A stretch of 7,275 nt of DNA from CAJXCL01 sp964394335 (GCA_964394335.1 CAYMVZ010000114.1:1-7275); one strand, 5' to 3'; shown: positions 1 to 5,983, counted from the first letter of the stretch. Made by a program: numbers and translations. The notes: generated by a model from the sequence alone, not told the origin.

Positions 1-1043
1 TGTTCCACAATTCCATTGAATTTTTTTAATGTTGTGATAGCTTTCTTTATACTGACAGGATTGCCGATTTGAATTGCACTGGCTAAGGTTTTTCCCGCCT
101 TTATAGGATGAAATTCTTTAAAACCTGTTAAATAACTTTGATAAAGCGGGTTTGCCTGCTCTGCCTGCGCGCAGACGATTTTGGGCAATTTGTCCGTAAG
201 ACCTAATTCTTTTGCAAGAGAAAATCCTTTCCCAATGGCGGTGACATTTCCAAGATTTCCTCCCGGAACAATCACAACATCAGGGACTTCCCATTGAAAT
301 TGTTGGACCATTTCTATGCTTATAGTTTTTTGTCCTTCGATTCTAAGTGAATTCATGGAATTAGCGAGGTAGATTCTATTTTTTGAGCATACATCCTGGA
401 CAATTTTCATGCAGCCGTCAAAGTCGGTATCCAGAGAGATAGTGAGCGCATTGTGAGCAAGGGGCTGAATAAGCTGGGCAGTGGATACTTTATTTTTTGG
501 AAGGAACACTATCGCTTGGATACCGGCTGCCGCGCAATAAGCGGCCAGTGCCGCTGAAGTATCCCCTGTGGAAGCGCAAGCGACTGCTATGATGTCTTTT
601 CCCTCCGACATCATCTGTTTTACCATTGAAACAAGAACGGTCATGCCCAGGTCTTTAAAAGAACCGGTATGGTTATAGCCGCATTGCTTAATCCAGAGTT
701 CATCCATCTCTAATCCCTTTCCCAGTCTCTCCGCCCAGAATAAATTACTTCCACCTTCATAAGTAGAGACAACATTGTTATTATCTACATTGGGGCAGAC
801 GATCTCCTTTTTTCCCCAAACAGCACTGCCATAAGGCCACTCGGAGGACATATAGCGATCATCAAATAGCTTTTTCCATTTTTCAGCCGGAATGGTTTTT
901 AGTTTTTCAATGTCATGTTTTACTTCAAGAAGGTTTCCACACTTTGGGCAGCTATAAATTATTTCATTTAAATCGTATTTTCCTTCACATTTCTCAATGC
1001 ATTGAAACCAAGATTTTATATTTTTTAACATCAACTCCGTCAT
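1..1043 (-). CDS. thrC: Threonine synthase, partial (C-terminus beyond left edge)
   Basis: PLP enzyme converting O-phosphohomoserine to threonine and phosphate, the last step of threonine synthesis, in the cytoplasm. I translated 347 residues from the reverse strand with no stop before the window edge. An N-terminal zinc-ribbon-like part has C15/C19 and CPKCG at 32-36. It is followed by the fold-type II PLP core: NHTGSFKD (124-131) with the Schiff-base lysine K130, ASTGDTSAA (158-166), NSMNS (228-232) and the phosphate-binding loop GGNLGN (261-266). Families of this type are usually about 450 or more residues, so roughly a quarter is missing. The first ATG is chosen because GGAAG (complement of 1054-1058) lies 10 bases upstream; the ATG four codons later has GGAG only 3 bases away. 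It begins 6 bases after the hom stop, so it is almost certainly co-transcribed and perhaps translationally coupled. The family is well supported; only the true start is slightly uncertain. Confidence 0.95.
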   Translation of the reverse strand, partial: MTELMLKNIKSWFQCIEKCEGKYDLNEIIYSCPKCGNLLEVKHDIEKLKTIPAEKWKKLFDDRYMSSEWPYGSAVWGKKEIVCPNVDNNNVVSTYEGGSNLFWAERLGKGLEMDELWIKQCGYNHTGSFKDLGMTVLVSMVKQMMSEGKDIIAVACASTGDTSAALAAYCAAAGIQAIVFLPKNKVSTAQLIQPLAHNALTISLDTDFDGCMKIVQDVCSKNRIYLANSMNSLRIEGQKTISIEMVQQFQWEVPDVVIVPGGNLGNVTAIGKGFSLAKELGLTDKLPKIVCAQAEQANPLYQSYLTGFKEFHPIKAGKTLASAIQIGNPVSIKKAITTLKKFNGIVE

Positions 1044-1049
1044 AAAAAA

Positions 1050-2345
1050 TTAACTTCCATTTTCAATTCTAATTAAAATACTTTTCCCTTTAACTACTTT
1101 GAGTTTATTGATTTCTTTGACAGCTTTTTGGATGTCTTTTTCCATCGCCTTATGTGTCATAAATACCAGAGGGACTCCACCGGAATCACTTCTTCCTTTT
1201 TGGATTACGGATGCAATACTAATAGAATTTGCCCCTAAAATACCCGACAGCTTAGAGAGAATGCCCGGCTTATCCAGCACTGAAAAGCGGAGGTAATATT
1301 TAGAGATAATTTTATCTATTGGTTTCAATTTAAATTTTGCATGGTTACTTACATCAAATGAGGAAGATCTGTTTCCATAGGTTATAGATCCGGCAATTTC
1401 CATAACATCGCTTAATACAGCGCTTGCGGTTGGCAGAGCGCCGGCTCCTTCTCCAATCAACATGGTTTCGCCAACAGCATTGCCCCTTACTTTGATAGCA
1501 TTCAATACGCCATTTATATTTGAAATAGGGTTATCTTTACTAATCATAGTAGGATGAACTCTAATATCAACAGTATCGTTTCTTTTTTTCGCAATAGCCA
1601 ATAATTTAATCCTGTATCCAAACTCACTCGCGAAATGAATGTCCGTTGGGGTAATATGAGTAATGCCTTCCGTAAAAACCTTGTCAATGGGAATACGGCA
1701 TTCGAATGCAAGAGAACCCAAAATAGCTATTTTATGAGCGGAATCTATTCCTTCAATGTCAAATGTCGGATCAGCTTCGGCATACCCTTTTTCCTGGGCC
1801 TCTTTTAAAACATCCTGAAAGTTTTTTCCCTCATCAGTCATTTTGCTGAGGATATAGTTTCCCGTGCCGTTAACAACGCCATATATAGACTCAAAACGGT
1901 TTGCTGCCAGGTTATCTTTTATACACCGGATGATGGGAATACCGCCGCCAACACTGGCTTCAAAACCGATATTGACTTTATGTTTCTTAATCGCCTCAAA
2001 TACTTCCTTGCCATGTTTAGCCAAAAGCGCTTTATTCGCTGTTACAACATGCTTTTTATTGCTTATTGACTGCATTATAAATGATAGTGCCGGTTTATAA
2101 CCTCCCATTAATTCGATCACAATATCAATTTCATCGTCATGGATTATTTTTTTAGCATCTGTGGTTAATATAGATTTGTCTACAGGCACTCCTCTATCCC
2201 GCTTTATGTCCAGGTCTGCAATTCGTTTTATTACAAGAGAGACCCCGAGCCGTTTTTCAATCAGAGCAAAATTTTCCCTTAGCACTTTTACAACGCCAGT
2301 ACCAATAGTTCCTAAACCAATTAAACCAAGATTAATTATTTTCAT
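1050..2345 (-). CDS. hom: Homoserine dehydrogenase, monofunctional with C-terminal ACT domain
   Basis: Reduces aspartate semialdehyde to homoserine with NAD(P)H, at the branch point to threonine and methionine. The 431 residues hold, in order: a Rossmann domain with GLGTIGTG (10-17); TANK (102-105), whose lysine K105 is a conserved active-site residue; the substrate region FEASVGGGIPI (128-138) and NGTGNYIL (159-166); EADPTFDIEGIDSAHK (190-205), with D201 and K205 matching the catalytic Asp/Lys pair of the family; and an ACT domain from about 350 to 427 (YYLRFSVLDKPGILSKL onward). Length is normal for the ACT-bearing monofunctional form, and no aspartokinase is fused. The ACT domain suggests threonine feedback control, which is family knowledge. 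The ATG lies 25 bases after the rpe stop and has only a weak ribosome site (ACAAGA), so it may depend on coupling. It is followed immediately by thrC. Confidence 0.97.
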   Translation of the reverse strand: MKIINLGLIGLGTIGTGVVKVLRENFALIEKRLGVSLVIKRIADLDIKRDRGVPVDKSILTTDAKKIIHDDEIDIVIELMGGYKPALSFIMQSISNKKHVVTANKALLAKHGKEVFEAIKKHKVNIGFEASVGGGIPIIRCIKDNLAANRFESIYGVVNGTGNYILSKMTDEGKNFQDVLKEAQEKGYAEADPTFDIEGIDSAHKIAILGSLAFECRIPIDKVFTEGITHITPTDIHFASEFGYRIKLLAIAKKRNDTVDIRVHPTMISKDNPISNINGVLNAIKVRGNAVGETMLIGEGAGALPTASAVLSDVMEIAGSITYGNRSSSFDVSNHAKFKLKPIDKIISKYYLRFSVLDKPGILSKLSGILGANSISIASVIQKGRSDSGGVPLVFMTHKAMEKDIQKAVKEINKLKVVKGKSILIRIENGS

Positions 2346-2370
2346 TCTTGTTTGACTATATCAAAATTTT

Positions 2371-3039
2371 TTATACTTCACCGGTACTGTTTCCACCTTC
2401 ACGAATTTCATCAATACTCTTTTTATAATCTGAACTGTAAAAGACGGCTGAACCGGCTACAAGAATATCAACCCCGGCTTCTCTAATTTCTTTTGCGTTA
2501 TTGGGTTTCACACCACCATCAATCTCAATATCAATATGATTGTTTTTATTTTTAATTATTTTTTTTAATTGCATTACTTTTTGCAAAACTGAAGGAATAA
2601 AAGATTGCCCTTCAAATCCCGGGTTAACCGACATCAGTAATACCATATCAACATCATCAAGTATATAGTCTAAGCCAGATACAGGCGTTGATGGGTTCAA
2701 AACAATACCGGGAGAGACTTTATAACTGCGTATTAATTGAACGGTCCGTTGTAAATCTGCGCATGCCTCAACGTGGACTGTAATAATGTCTGCTCCCGCA
2801 TCGGCAAAAGCCTGGATAAAGTTGTCGGGGTTTTCTATCATAAGGTGAACATCGAGAGGTAATTTAGTAGATTTCCTTACGGCCTTTACAATGAGAGGTC
2901 CTATAGTAATGTTGGGCACAAAATGACCATCCATGACATCTACATGGATTAAGTCCGCTCCTGCCTTTTCCACGTCTTTTATCTCAGTATCAAGCCTGCT
3001 GAAATCAGCAGATAATATAGAAGGGGCAACTTTAACCAT
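2371..3039 (-). CDS. rpe: Ribulose-phosphate 3-epimerase
   Basis: Interconverts ribulose 5-phosphate and xylulose 5-phosphate in the pentose phosphate pathway, in the cytoplasm. The 222 residues are the usual family length and form a TIM barrel. Visible motifs are APSILSADF (5-13), the metal/catalytic strand IHVDVMDGHFVPN (31-43) with H32 and D34, DVHLMIENP (63-71) with H65, LLMSVNPGFEGQ (134-145), and IEIDGG (171-176) with the second catalytic D174. The phosphate-binding end is VAGSAVF (194-200). All metal and catalytic residues expected for the family are present. It is the first gene of the apparent rpe-hom-thrC unit; no Calvin-cycle genes are near, so a housekeeping role is likely. There is no recognisable Shine-Dalgarno sequence before the ATG. 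The start is set by the conserved N-terminus (MVKVAPSILSADF). Confidence 0.97.
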   Translation of the reverse strand: MVKVAPSILSADFSRLDTEIKDVEKAGADLIHVDVMDGHFVPNITIGPLIVKAVRKSTKLPLDVHLMIENPDNFIQAFADAGADIITVHVEACADLQRTVQLIRSYKVSPGIVLNPSTPVSGLDYILDDVDMVLLMSVNPGFEGQSFIPSVLQKVMQLKKIIKNKNNHIDIEIDGGVKPNNAKEIREAGVDILVAGSAVFYSSDYKKSIDEIREGGNSTGEV

Positions 3040-3098
3040 AAAATGTACCAGAGATTATTAATAAAAACTATGGGCTTGCTTGGATGAAATTCGAGCAG

Positions 3099-3127
3099 AT
3101 AATATCACAGGTTAAGGGGTAAGGCAA
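3099..3127 (-). promoter_or_regulatory. Predicted sigma-70-type promoter for rpe-hom-thrC
   Basis: On the reverse strand, TTGCCT (complement of 3122-3127, 4 of 6 matches to TTGACA) is followed after 17 bases by TATTAT (3099-3104, 5 of 6). A TGA directly before it gives an extended -10. Transcription would start near 3092, leaving about 53 bases of leader before the rpe ATG. This is a motif match by eye, but spacing, extended -10 and position agree. Confidence 0.6.
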
Positions 3128-3133
3128 GATGAT

Positions 3134-3168
3134 GAATTGACAATTGAGGATTGACAATTGAAAATTGA
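3134..3168. repeat. Five tandem 7-bp repeats (NNATTGA)
   Basis: Five contiguous heptamers read GAATTGA, CAATTGA, GGATTGA, CAATTGA and AAATTGA, followed by looser copies (GACAATTA, AGAATTGA) to about 3189. They resemble the short tandemly repeated heptamer sequences known between genes in several bacterial genomes. They sit between the rpe promoter and yacG. Two units create TTGACA hexamers (3137-3142 and 3151-3156) that could serve as -35 elements for yacG; the best -10 after a 17-base gap, GACAAT at 3174, is poor. Confidence 0.85.
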
Positions 3169-3245
3169 TTATAGACAATTAAGAATTGAAATTTTTTTCT
3201 TGTACTGTACCGTTAATTTTACATTTGGCCTTCTACGGGGAAAAC

Positions 3246-3440
3246 ATGACTGACTTAAAAGAAACAGTAGAAAAAGATATAAAATGTCCACAATGCAAAA
3301 AAACCGTTGCAGTAAATAATAACCCTTACATCCCTTTTTGTTCGGAACGCTGCAAAATGGTAGATCTTGAGGCATGGCTGTCAGGGCGATATAAAATCAG
3401 TGACAAGAAAGATAACGAGCCAAAATCAATTGAGGATTGA
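3246..3440 (+). CDS. yacG: YacG-family small zinc protein (DNA gyrase inhibitor family)
   Basis: A 64-residue cytoplasmic protein. The four zinc ligands are CPQC (14-17) and CSERC (32-36: C32, C36), followed by the family signature MVDLEAWLSGRYKI (38-51). Length is near that of Escherichia coli YacG (about 65 residues), which binds GyrB and inhibits gyrase; that function is family knowledge and is not shown here. The ATG is chosen because GGGGA (3237-3241) lies 4 bases upstream and the zinc motif then has normal N-terminal spacing; an upstream in-frame TTG at 3186 would add 20 hydrophobic, unconserved residues. The stop codon and last codons (Ser-Ile-Glu-Asp-stop) are encoded by a copy of the repeat CAATTGAGGATTGA, identical to 3141-3154, so the acidic tail has been shaped by repeat DNA. 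It is divergent from rpe and convergent with the TolC-family gene. Confidence 0.92.
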   Translation: MTDLKETVEKDIKCPQCKKTVAVNNNPYIPFCSERCKMVDLEAWLSGRYKISDKKDNEPKSIED

Positions 3441-3506
3441 TGCTTTATGATTGAGAATTGAAATGAAATGATCAACAGTAATCGTCAATCGAAAATCGTC
3501 AATCAT
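3427..3506. repeat. Second ATTGA/GATTGA repeat cluster between converging genes
   Basis: CAATTGAGGATTGA (3427-3440) repeats 3141-3154 exactly. GATTGAGAATTGA follows at 3449-3461. On the opposite strand ATCGTCAATC occurs twice (3481-3490 and 3495-3504). ATGATTGA (3447-3454) and TCAATCAT (3499-3506) are perfect inverted arms that could form a long-looped stem in the gap between yacG and the TolC-family gene. There is no GC-rich stem with a T-run, so I do not call a rho-independent terminator, though the stem may help separate the converging transcripts. Both stop codons lie in the repeat. Confidence 0.75.
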
Positions 3507-5074
3507 TGAAGTTCTACATTATTTTTCTCTAAAGCAATGCCGGCCACTCTGTATAAGCTGACAATGGATTTAGTATAATCAATTATCGCCTTAATTTCCT
3601 TGCTCTGCTCTTCTGTCAGGTCTTTTTGAAATTCCAGGACTTTAAAGCTTGTTGACAGTCCTACTTCAAATTTCTTTTCTTCGGCGCTCATTTTTTCTGC
3701 GGCCAGCTTTTTTGATACTCTTGTAACATTTACTCTTTTCATATTGGTTTGGATTTCCCGAACGGCTTCTTTTACTTCTAATGTTATTCTCTGTTCCTGA
3801 TTTTTAATTTCAATGAGCGTTTTTTCCACCTCCAGCTTTGATGCAGTAAGACTGCTTTTAGAGGCGCGGTTGCCAATGGGATACTCAAATTTTAATCCAA
3901 TATCATAGGAATAAGCATCCCCGCTTAAAGCCCGGCTTAATGATCTGTCATAATCACCTCCAAACCGGGTAGTTTGGGTTGTATTTGAAGACTGGCTGGT
4001 GACAGGCACAGCGTCACCACTTATGCCGTTTAAGCCAAAACTCGCGACAAGATCTATTGTGGGGTATAATTGATTCTCTTTGTAAGCGATATCAATCTGT
4101 TCATTGTCCAGCTCTAATCGTAACGCTTCCATTTCCGTTCGATTTTCAAGTGCTATTTTGAGAAACTCCTCTAATTGGAATATTTCAGTCGCAAAAGAAG
4201 GGGAATCTGCTGGCACGAGAGTTGAATTCCACTCTTCAGCATCAGGAGGGAAATTTAATTTTGTTTTTAATTGATCTTCCAGGTCTTTAATTTCATTCTC
4301 TGTGATAATTACCGCTTCTTCACGGGCGGCAACTTCCGATTGGGCCTGCAATATTTCCAAAGGAGCCAAAACGCCGACGTCTACTTGAATTCTTACCCTG
4401 TTTTCAAAATCTTTAGCCAGGTCCAGGGACTGTTTTTTTACTTTGAGATCCTCTCTTTTAAAAACAAGGTCCCAATAAACGTTTTGTACATCAGAAATGG
4501 ACTGTATCACAAGATTTTTAAATTCTTTTTGAGAAATATCTCGATTATTCGTGGCAATTTTTATTTTCCTGGTATTCAAATCGATTCCAAAATCTCTTAA
4601 TAAAGGCTGCGTGAAATCAAGGTCGATAAATGAACTATATTGGGGGTCTAATCCGGAAAACGTAGAGTTGGTGATGTTCCGTGCAGAGTCAAATTTTAAT
4701 TCATAGGATGTACCGGCTTTTAATGTTTGCTTCAAACCAATGGAAAAATTTATATTCTCTTCTTTTGAAACATCAGGAGAAGCGAATGCCGAGGCCGACG
4801 GCGAAATGGTTTTATCTAAAGTAAAGTCAGCAAATAACGCCGGGTCAAAAAAAGAATTTTCAAGAATTATATTTTCATCCTCTATATTAGGGTTGATTCG
4901 TTCAACCGCAATATCGAGATTATTTTGTAGAGTAATCTCAATTGCTTTTTGACGTGATAATTTGAGTTCCTTTTGCTGTTCTTCCCCAAATAAATGTGTC
5001 GGAAAAACAATTCCAAAAAAAACAGCCAGCAATATAAACTTTAAAAAGGCATGATGTATATAATTTTTTTTCAT
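3503..5074 (-). CDS. TolC-family outer-membrane efflux protein
   Basis: A 523-residue predicted outer-membrane channel of the OEP/TolC family, normally the exit duct of a type I secretion or RND/ABC efflux pump. The N-terminus is a signal peptide: charged MKKN, hydrophobic core about 11-25, cleavage probably after LFG at 28-30. Two OEP repeats follow. The first has LSRQKAIEITLQNN (39-52) and a helix-rich stretch with VYWDLVFKREDL (199-210). The second has LEEFLKIALENRTEME (301-316), YPTIDL (337-342), the typical YPIGNRASKSSL (398-409) and a long terminal helix (410-505). A Ser/Thr-rich stretch at 355-372 probably lies in a surface loop. No membrane-fusion protein or pump gene adjoins it, so the substrate is unknown. 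The ATG has a weak ribosome site. The TGA stop overlaps the repeat cluster. The family is secure but no specific gene name can be assigned. Confidence 0.92.
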   Translation of the reverse strand: MKKNYIHHAFLKFILLAVFFGIVFPTHLFGEEQQKELKLSRQKAIEITLQNNLDIAVERINPNIEDENIILENSFFDPALFADFTLDKTISPSASAFASPDVSKEENINFSIGLKQTLKAGTSYELKFDSARNITNSTFSGLDPQYSSFIDLDFTQPLLRDFGIDLNTRKIKIATNNRDISQKEFKNLVIQSISDVQNVYWDLVFKREDLKVKKQSLDLAKDFENRVRIQVDVGVLAPLEILQAQSEVAAREEAVIITENEIKDLEDQLKTKLNFPPDAEEWNSTLVPADSPSFATEIFQLEEFLKIALENRTEMEALRLELDNEQIDIAYKENQLYPTIDLVASFGLNGISGDAVPVTSQSSNTTQTTRFGGDYDRSLSRALSGDAYSYDIGLKFEYPIGNRASKSSLTASKLEVEKTLIEIKNQEQRITLEVKEAVREIQTNMKRVNVTRVSKKLAAEKMSAEEKKFEVGLSTSFKVLEFQKDLTEEQSKEIKAIIDYTKSIVSLYRVAGIALEKNNVELQ

Positions 5075-5114
5075 TATTTCACTAAAAAAGTTTAAATTGA
5101 ATTAAAATTGTATA

Positions 5115-5143
5115 TAATTACATATAAAGTGCTTTAATGTCAA
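5115..5143 (-). promoter_or_regulatory. Possible promoter for the TolC-family gene
   Basis: On the reverse strand a perfect TTGACA (complement of 5138-5143) is followed after 17 bases by TAATTA (complement of 5115-5120), only a moderate -10 match. The position, about 40-70 bases upstream of the ATG at 5074, is sensible. In such AT-rich DNA the -10 could be elsewhere. Confidence 0.35.
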
Positions 5144-5306
5144 CTAAATGTAATCTTTCAAAATTGTAATTTTATATCGGCATTTTTTGTTAATTTTATT
5201 AGCTGAGCATTACACAAGTTGATTGTTTTTTACAATTCTGCCGCATAGATAATTTTTTTTAAAAAAATTACTTTTTTCAAACTTATTGATTTGTAATGAC
5301 TTTACA

Positions 5307-5337
5307 ATGTGCCATTTTTTTTACGCGATTGGCACAT
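5307..5337. repeat. Inverted repeat ATGTGCCA / TGGCACAT
   Basis: Perfect 8-base arms at 5307-5314 and 5330-5337 flank a 15-base centre. The right arm is also the -24 half of the sigma-54-like site, so this could be a regulator site overlapping the promoter or simply a partial mirror copy of the -24 element. Confidence 0.5.
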
Positions 5338-5346
5338 ATATTGCTA
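5329..5346 (+). promoter_or_regulatory. Sigma-54 (RpoN)-like promoter, -24/-12 type
   Basis: The sequence reads TTGGCAC, five bases, TTGCT. It keeps the invariant GG (5331-5332) and GC (5343-5344) with the standard 10 bases between them, and matches the YTGGCAC and TTGCW blocks fully. Deviations are only at the two less conserved bases after the -24 block. Transcription would begin near 5356 and read toward the 39-aa gene and the cytochrome gene. A sigma-54 promoter needs an activator; the TTTACAAT-like words and TTGTAA-N5-TTACAA upstream are candidate sites. Confidence 0.5.
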
Positions 5347-5414
5347 AAATACTGCTTCAAAAATATAGCTTATGTTTTACTTCAGCATTGTTTTTCTTAA
5401 GTACATTTTTTTCC

Positions 5415-5443
5415 TTGACAGAGTAAGGAATATAATTTATAAG
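5415..5443 (+). promoter_or_regulatory. Sigma-70-type promoter for the small-protein/cytochrome block
   Basis: A perfect TTGACA (5415-5420) is followed after exactly 17 bases by TATAAG (5438-5443, 5 of 6). Transcription would start near 5450, about 50 bases before the TTG start at 5500. The nearby TATAAT at 5431 is too close to pair with this -35. Confidence 0.6.
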
Positions 5444-5454
5444 AAGTGTTTTTG

Positions 5455-5468
5455 AATTTGTACAAATT
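5455..5468. promoter_or_regulatory. 14-bp perfect palindrome in the leader, possible operator
   Basis: AATTTGTACAAATT is fully self-complementary. It lies just after the expected start point of the sigma-70-type promoter, a position where a repressor dimer could block transcription. No specific regulator can be named. Confidence 0.4.
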
Positions 5469-5499
5469 TGTCACAGTTAAGTAAGAGGAGATTCTTGTT

Positions 5500-5619
5500 T
5501 TGGATAAAGAAAAAGCAAATAAATTAGGAAAGATTGTTTTCTGGGTAACAAATGCGTTGGTGCTTATCTATTTTTGGTGGTTAGTTATTTATGATCACGG
5601 AGTAGCGTCACACCATTAA
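5500..5619 (+). CDS. 39-aa single-span membrane protein, function unknown
   Basis: I do not recognise this protein. It begins with TTG, chosen because a strong Shine-Dalgarno sequence (AGAGGAG, 5484-5490) lies 9 bases upstream and no ATG is in frame nearby. The translated start is DKEKANKLGK after the initiator, then a hydrophobic segment at about 12-31 (IVFWVTNALVLIYFWWLVIY), then a short polar tail with three histidines (YDHGVASHH). The positive N-terminus predicts N-in, C-out, so the His-rich tail would face the compartment of the downstream cytochrome. It is the first gene after the promoters and shares orientation with the 37-aa gene and the cytochrome. Size and single aromatic helix resemble accessory subunits of respiratory complexes, which is an inference from form and context. 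That it is a real gene rests on the ribosome site, hydrophobicity pattern and promoter. Confidence 0.65.
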   Translation: MDKEKANKLGKIVFWVTNALVLIYFWWLVIYDHGVASHH

Positions 5620-5660
5620 ATAAAATAACTTGATCATATAGAGGAATTTCCTTATGTTGG

Positions 5661-5728
5661 ATTCCCAATTATGTTGGGAATGATAAAAGGGCGCAAAATG
5701 TCATTAAGCTTCCTGCTTCCGCGGGAAT
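5661..5728. repeat. Degenerate palindromic repeat (REP/MITE-like), three nested stems
   Basis: The 68-base stretch begins ATTCCC and ends GGGAAT. It holds a perfect stem ATTCCCAA/TTGGGAAT with a 5-base loop (5661-5681), a central pair AATGATA (5679-5685) and TGTCATT (5699-5705) with one wobble, and a small stem TTCC-GCG-GGAA (5717-5727). The layout resembles the common bacterial element built from GGGAATGACA...TGTCATTCCC words, here decayed. It lies between the two small genes. No T-run follows, so it is not a standard terminator, but it may affect RNA processing. Confidence 0.55.
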
Positions 5729-5793
5729 AATCTCCACTGGGAATTTAAAAGGTCTTTGTCATAATCCAACTGAATCAATAGGAGGGATTTATT

Positions 5794-5907
5794 ATGAAAA
5801 CGTTTATATCTTTTATAGTGGCTTGCATAATATGTGGGGCTTATTTTTTAGGGATAGATTTTTTGTTACAGAAAGCCCAGGGCTTGCCGTTTCCACTTTT
5901 TCAATAA
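5794..5907 (+). CDS. 37-aa single-span membrane protein, function unknown
   Basis: I do not recognise this protein. It starts at ATG with a strong Shine-Dalgarno sequence (AGGAGG ending at 5785, 8 bases upstream) and ends with TAA. A short charged start (MK) is followed by a hydrophobic segment at about 4-25 with C11 and C14, then a tail reading QKAQGLPFPLFQ. It could be a membrane anchor or small subunit with the tail outside; a signal peptide is less likely because almost nothing would remain after cleavage. It lies between the 39-aa gene and the cytochrome on the same strand, 88 bases before the latter. The strong ribosome site and membrane-protein pattern make it more than a chance frame. 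The pairing of two mini membrane proteins with a heme protein suggests parts of one membrane-bound electron-transfer complex (inference). Confidence 0.65.
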   Translation: MKTFISFIVACIICGAYFLGIDFLLQKAQGLPFPLFQ

Positions 5908-5956
5908 AAAAATAGAAGCATCAAAATAGATTTGAGACGTCAAATTACTACAATTT

Positions 5957-5977
5957 GAAATCTGAAATCTGAAATCT
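5957..5977. repeat. Three tandem 7-bp repeats GAAATCT
   Basis: Three exact copies of GAAATCT lie end to end, 6 bases before the ribosome site of the cytochrome gene. Two small inverted repeats precede them: ATTTGA/TCAAAT (5930-5945) and CAAATT/AATTTG (5941-5957). The 7-bp period is the same as in the clusters around yacG, although the word differs. Confidence 0.7.
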
Positions 5978-5983
5978 ACTGTT

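Larger units (their letters stand above)
5075..5499. other. AT-rich divergent intergenic region without a gene
   Basis: These 425 bases separate the TolC-family gene (-) from the small-protein/cytochrome block (+). I see no credible coding frame. The region holds long T- and A-runs, the promoter candidates and inverted repeats listed separately, and four copies of a TTTACAAT-like word: 5229-5236 and 5301-5308 forward, 5163-5170 and 5290-5297 inverted with one mismatch each. The last pair forms TTGTAA-N5-TTACAA at 5291-5307. Confidence 0.7.

Noticed and set aside
1099..2355. Plus-strand open frames at 1099-1296, 1864-2100 and 2161-2355
   Set aside because: They lie opposite hom, whose conserved motifs and full length explain the sequence. 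No independent evidence of coding.
3186..3245. TTG at 3186 as the start of yacG
   Set aside because: It would add 20 hydrophobic residues encoded partly by repeat-adjacent DNA, with no ribosome site. The ATG at 3246 has GGGGA correctly spaced and gives the normal family length.
3169..3375. Minus-strand frame opposite yacG
   Set aside because: It overlaps the zinc-motif protein on the other strand and runs into repeat DNA; no family resemblance.
3134..3506. CRISPR array
   Set aside because: Units are only 7 bases, contiguous or irregular, without constant-length repeats and unique spacers, and no cas genes are present.
4271..4952. Plus-strand open frames at 4271-4600 and 4740-4952
   Set aside because: Antisense to the TolC-family gene, with low-complexity hydrophobic or serine-rich translations and no ribosome site.
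5431..5436. TATAAT as the -10 partner of TTGACA at 5415
   Set aside because: Only 10 bases separate them. TATAAG at 5438 gives the proper 17-base spacing.
5661..5681. Rho-independent terminator after the 39-aa gene
   Set aside because: The 8-bp stem is perfect but AT-moderate and no T-run follows, so it is better explained as part of the palindromic element.
5680..5730. A 16-codon frame starting ATG at 5680
   Set aside because: It coincides almost exactly with the palindromic repeat, has no Shine-Dalgarno sequence, and its content follows from the repeat.
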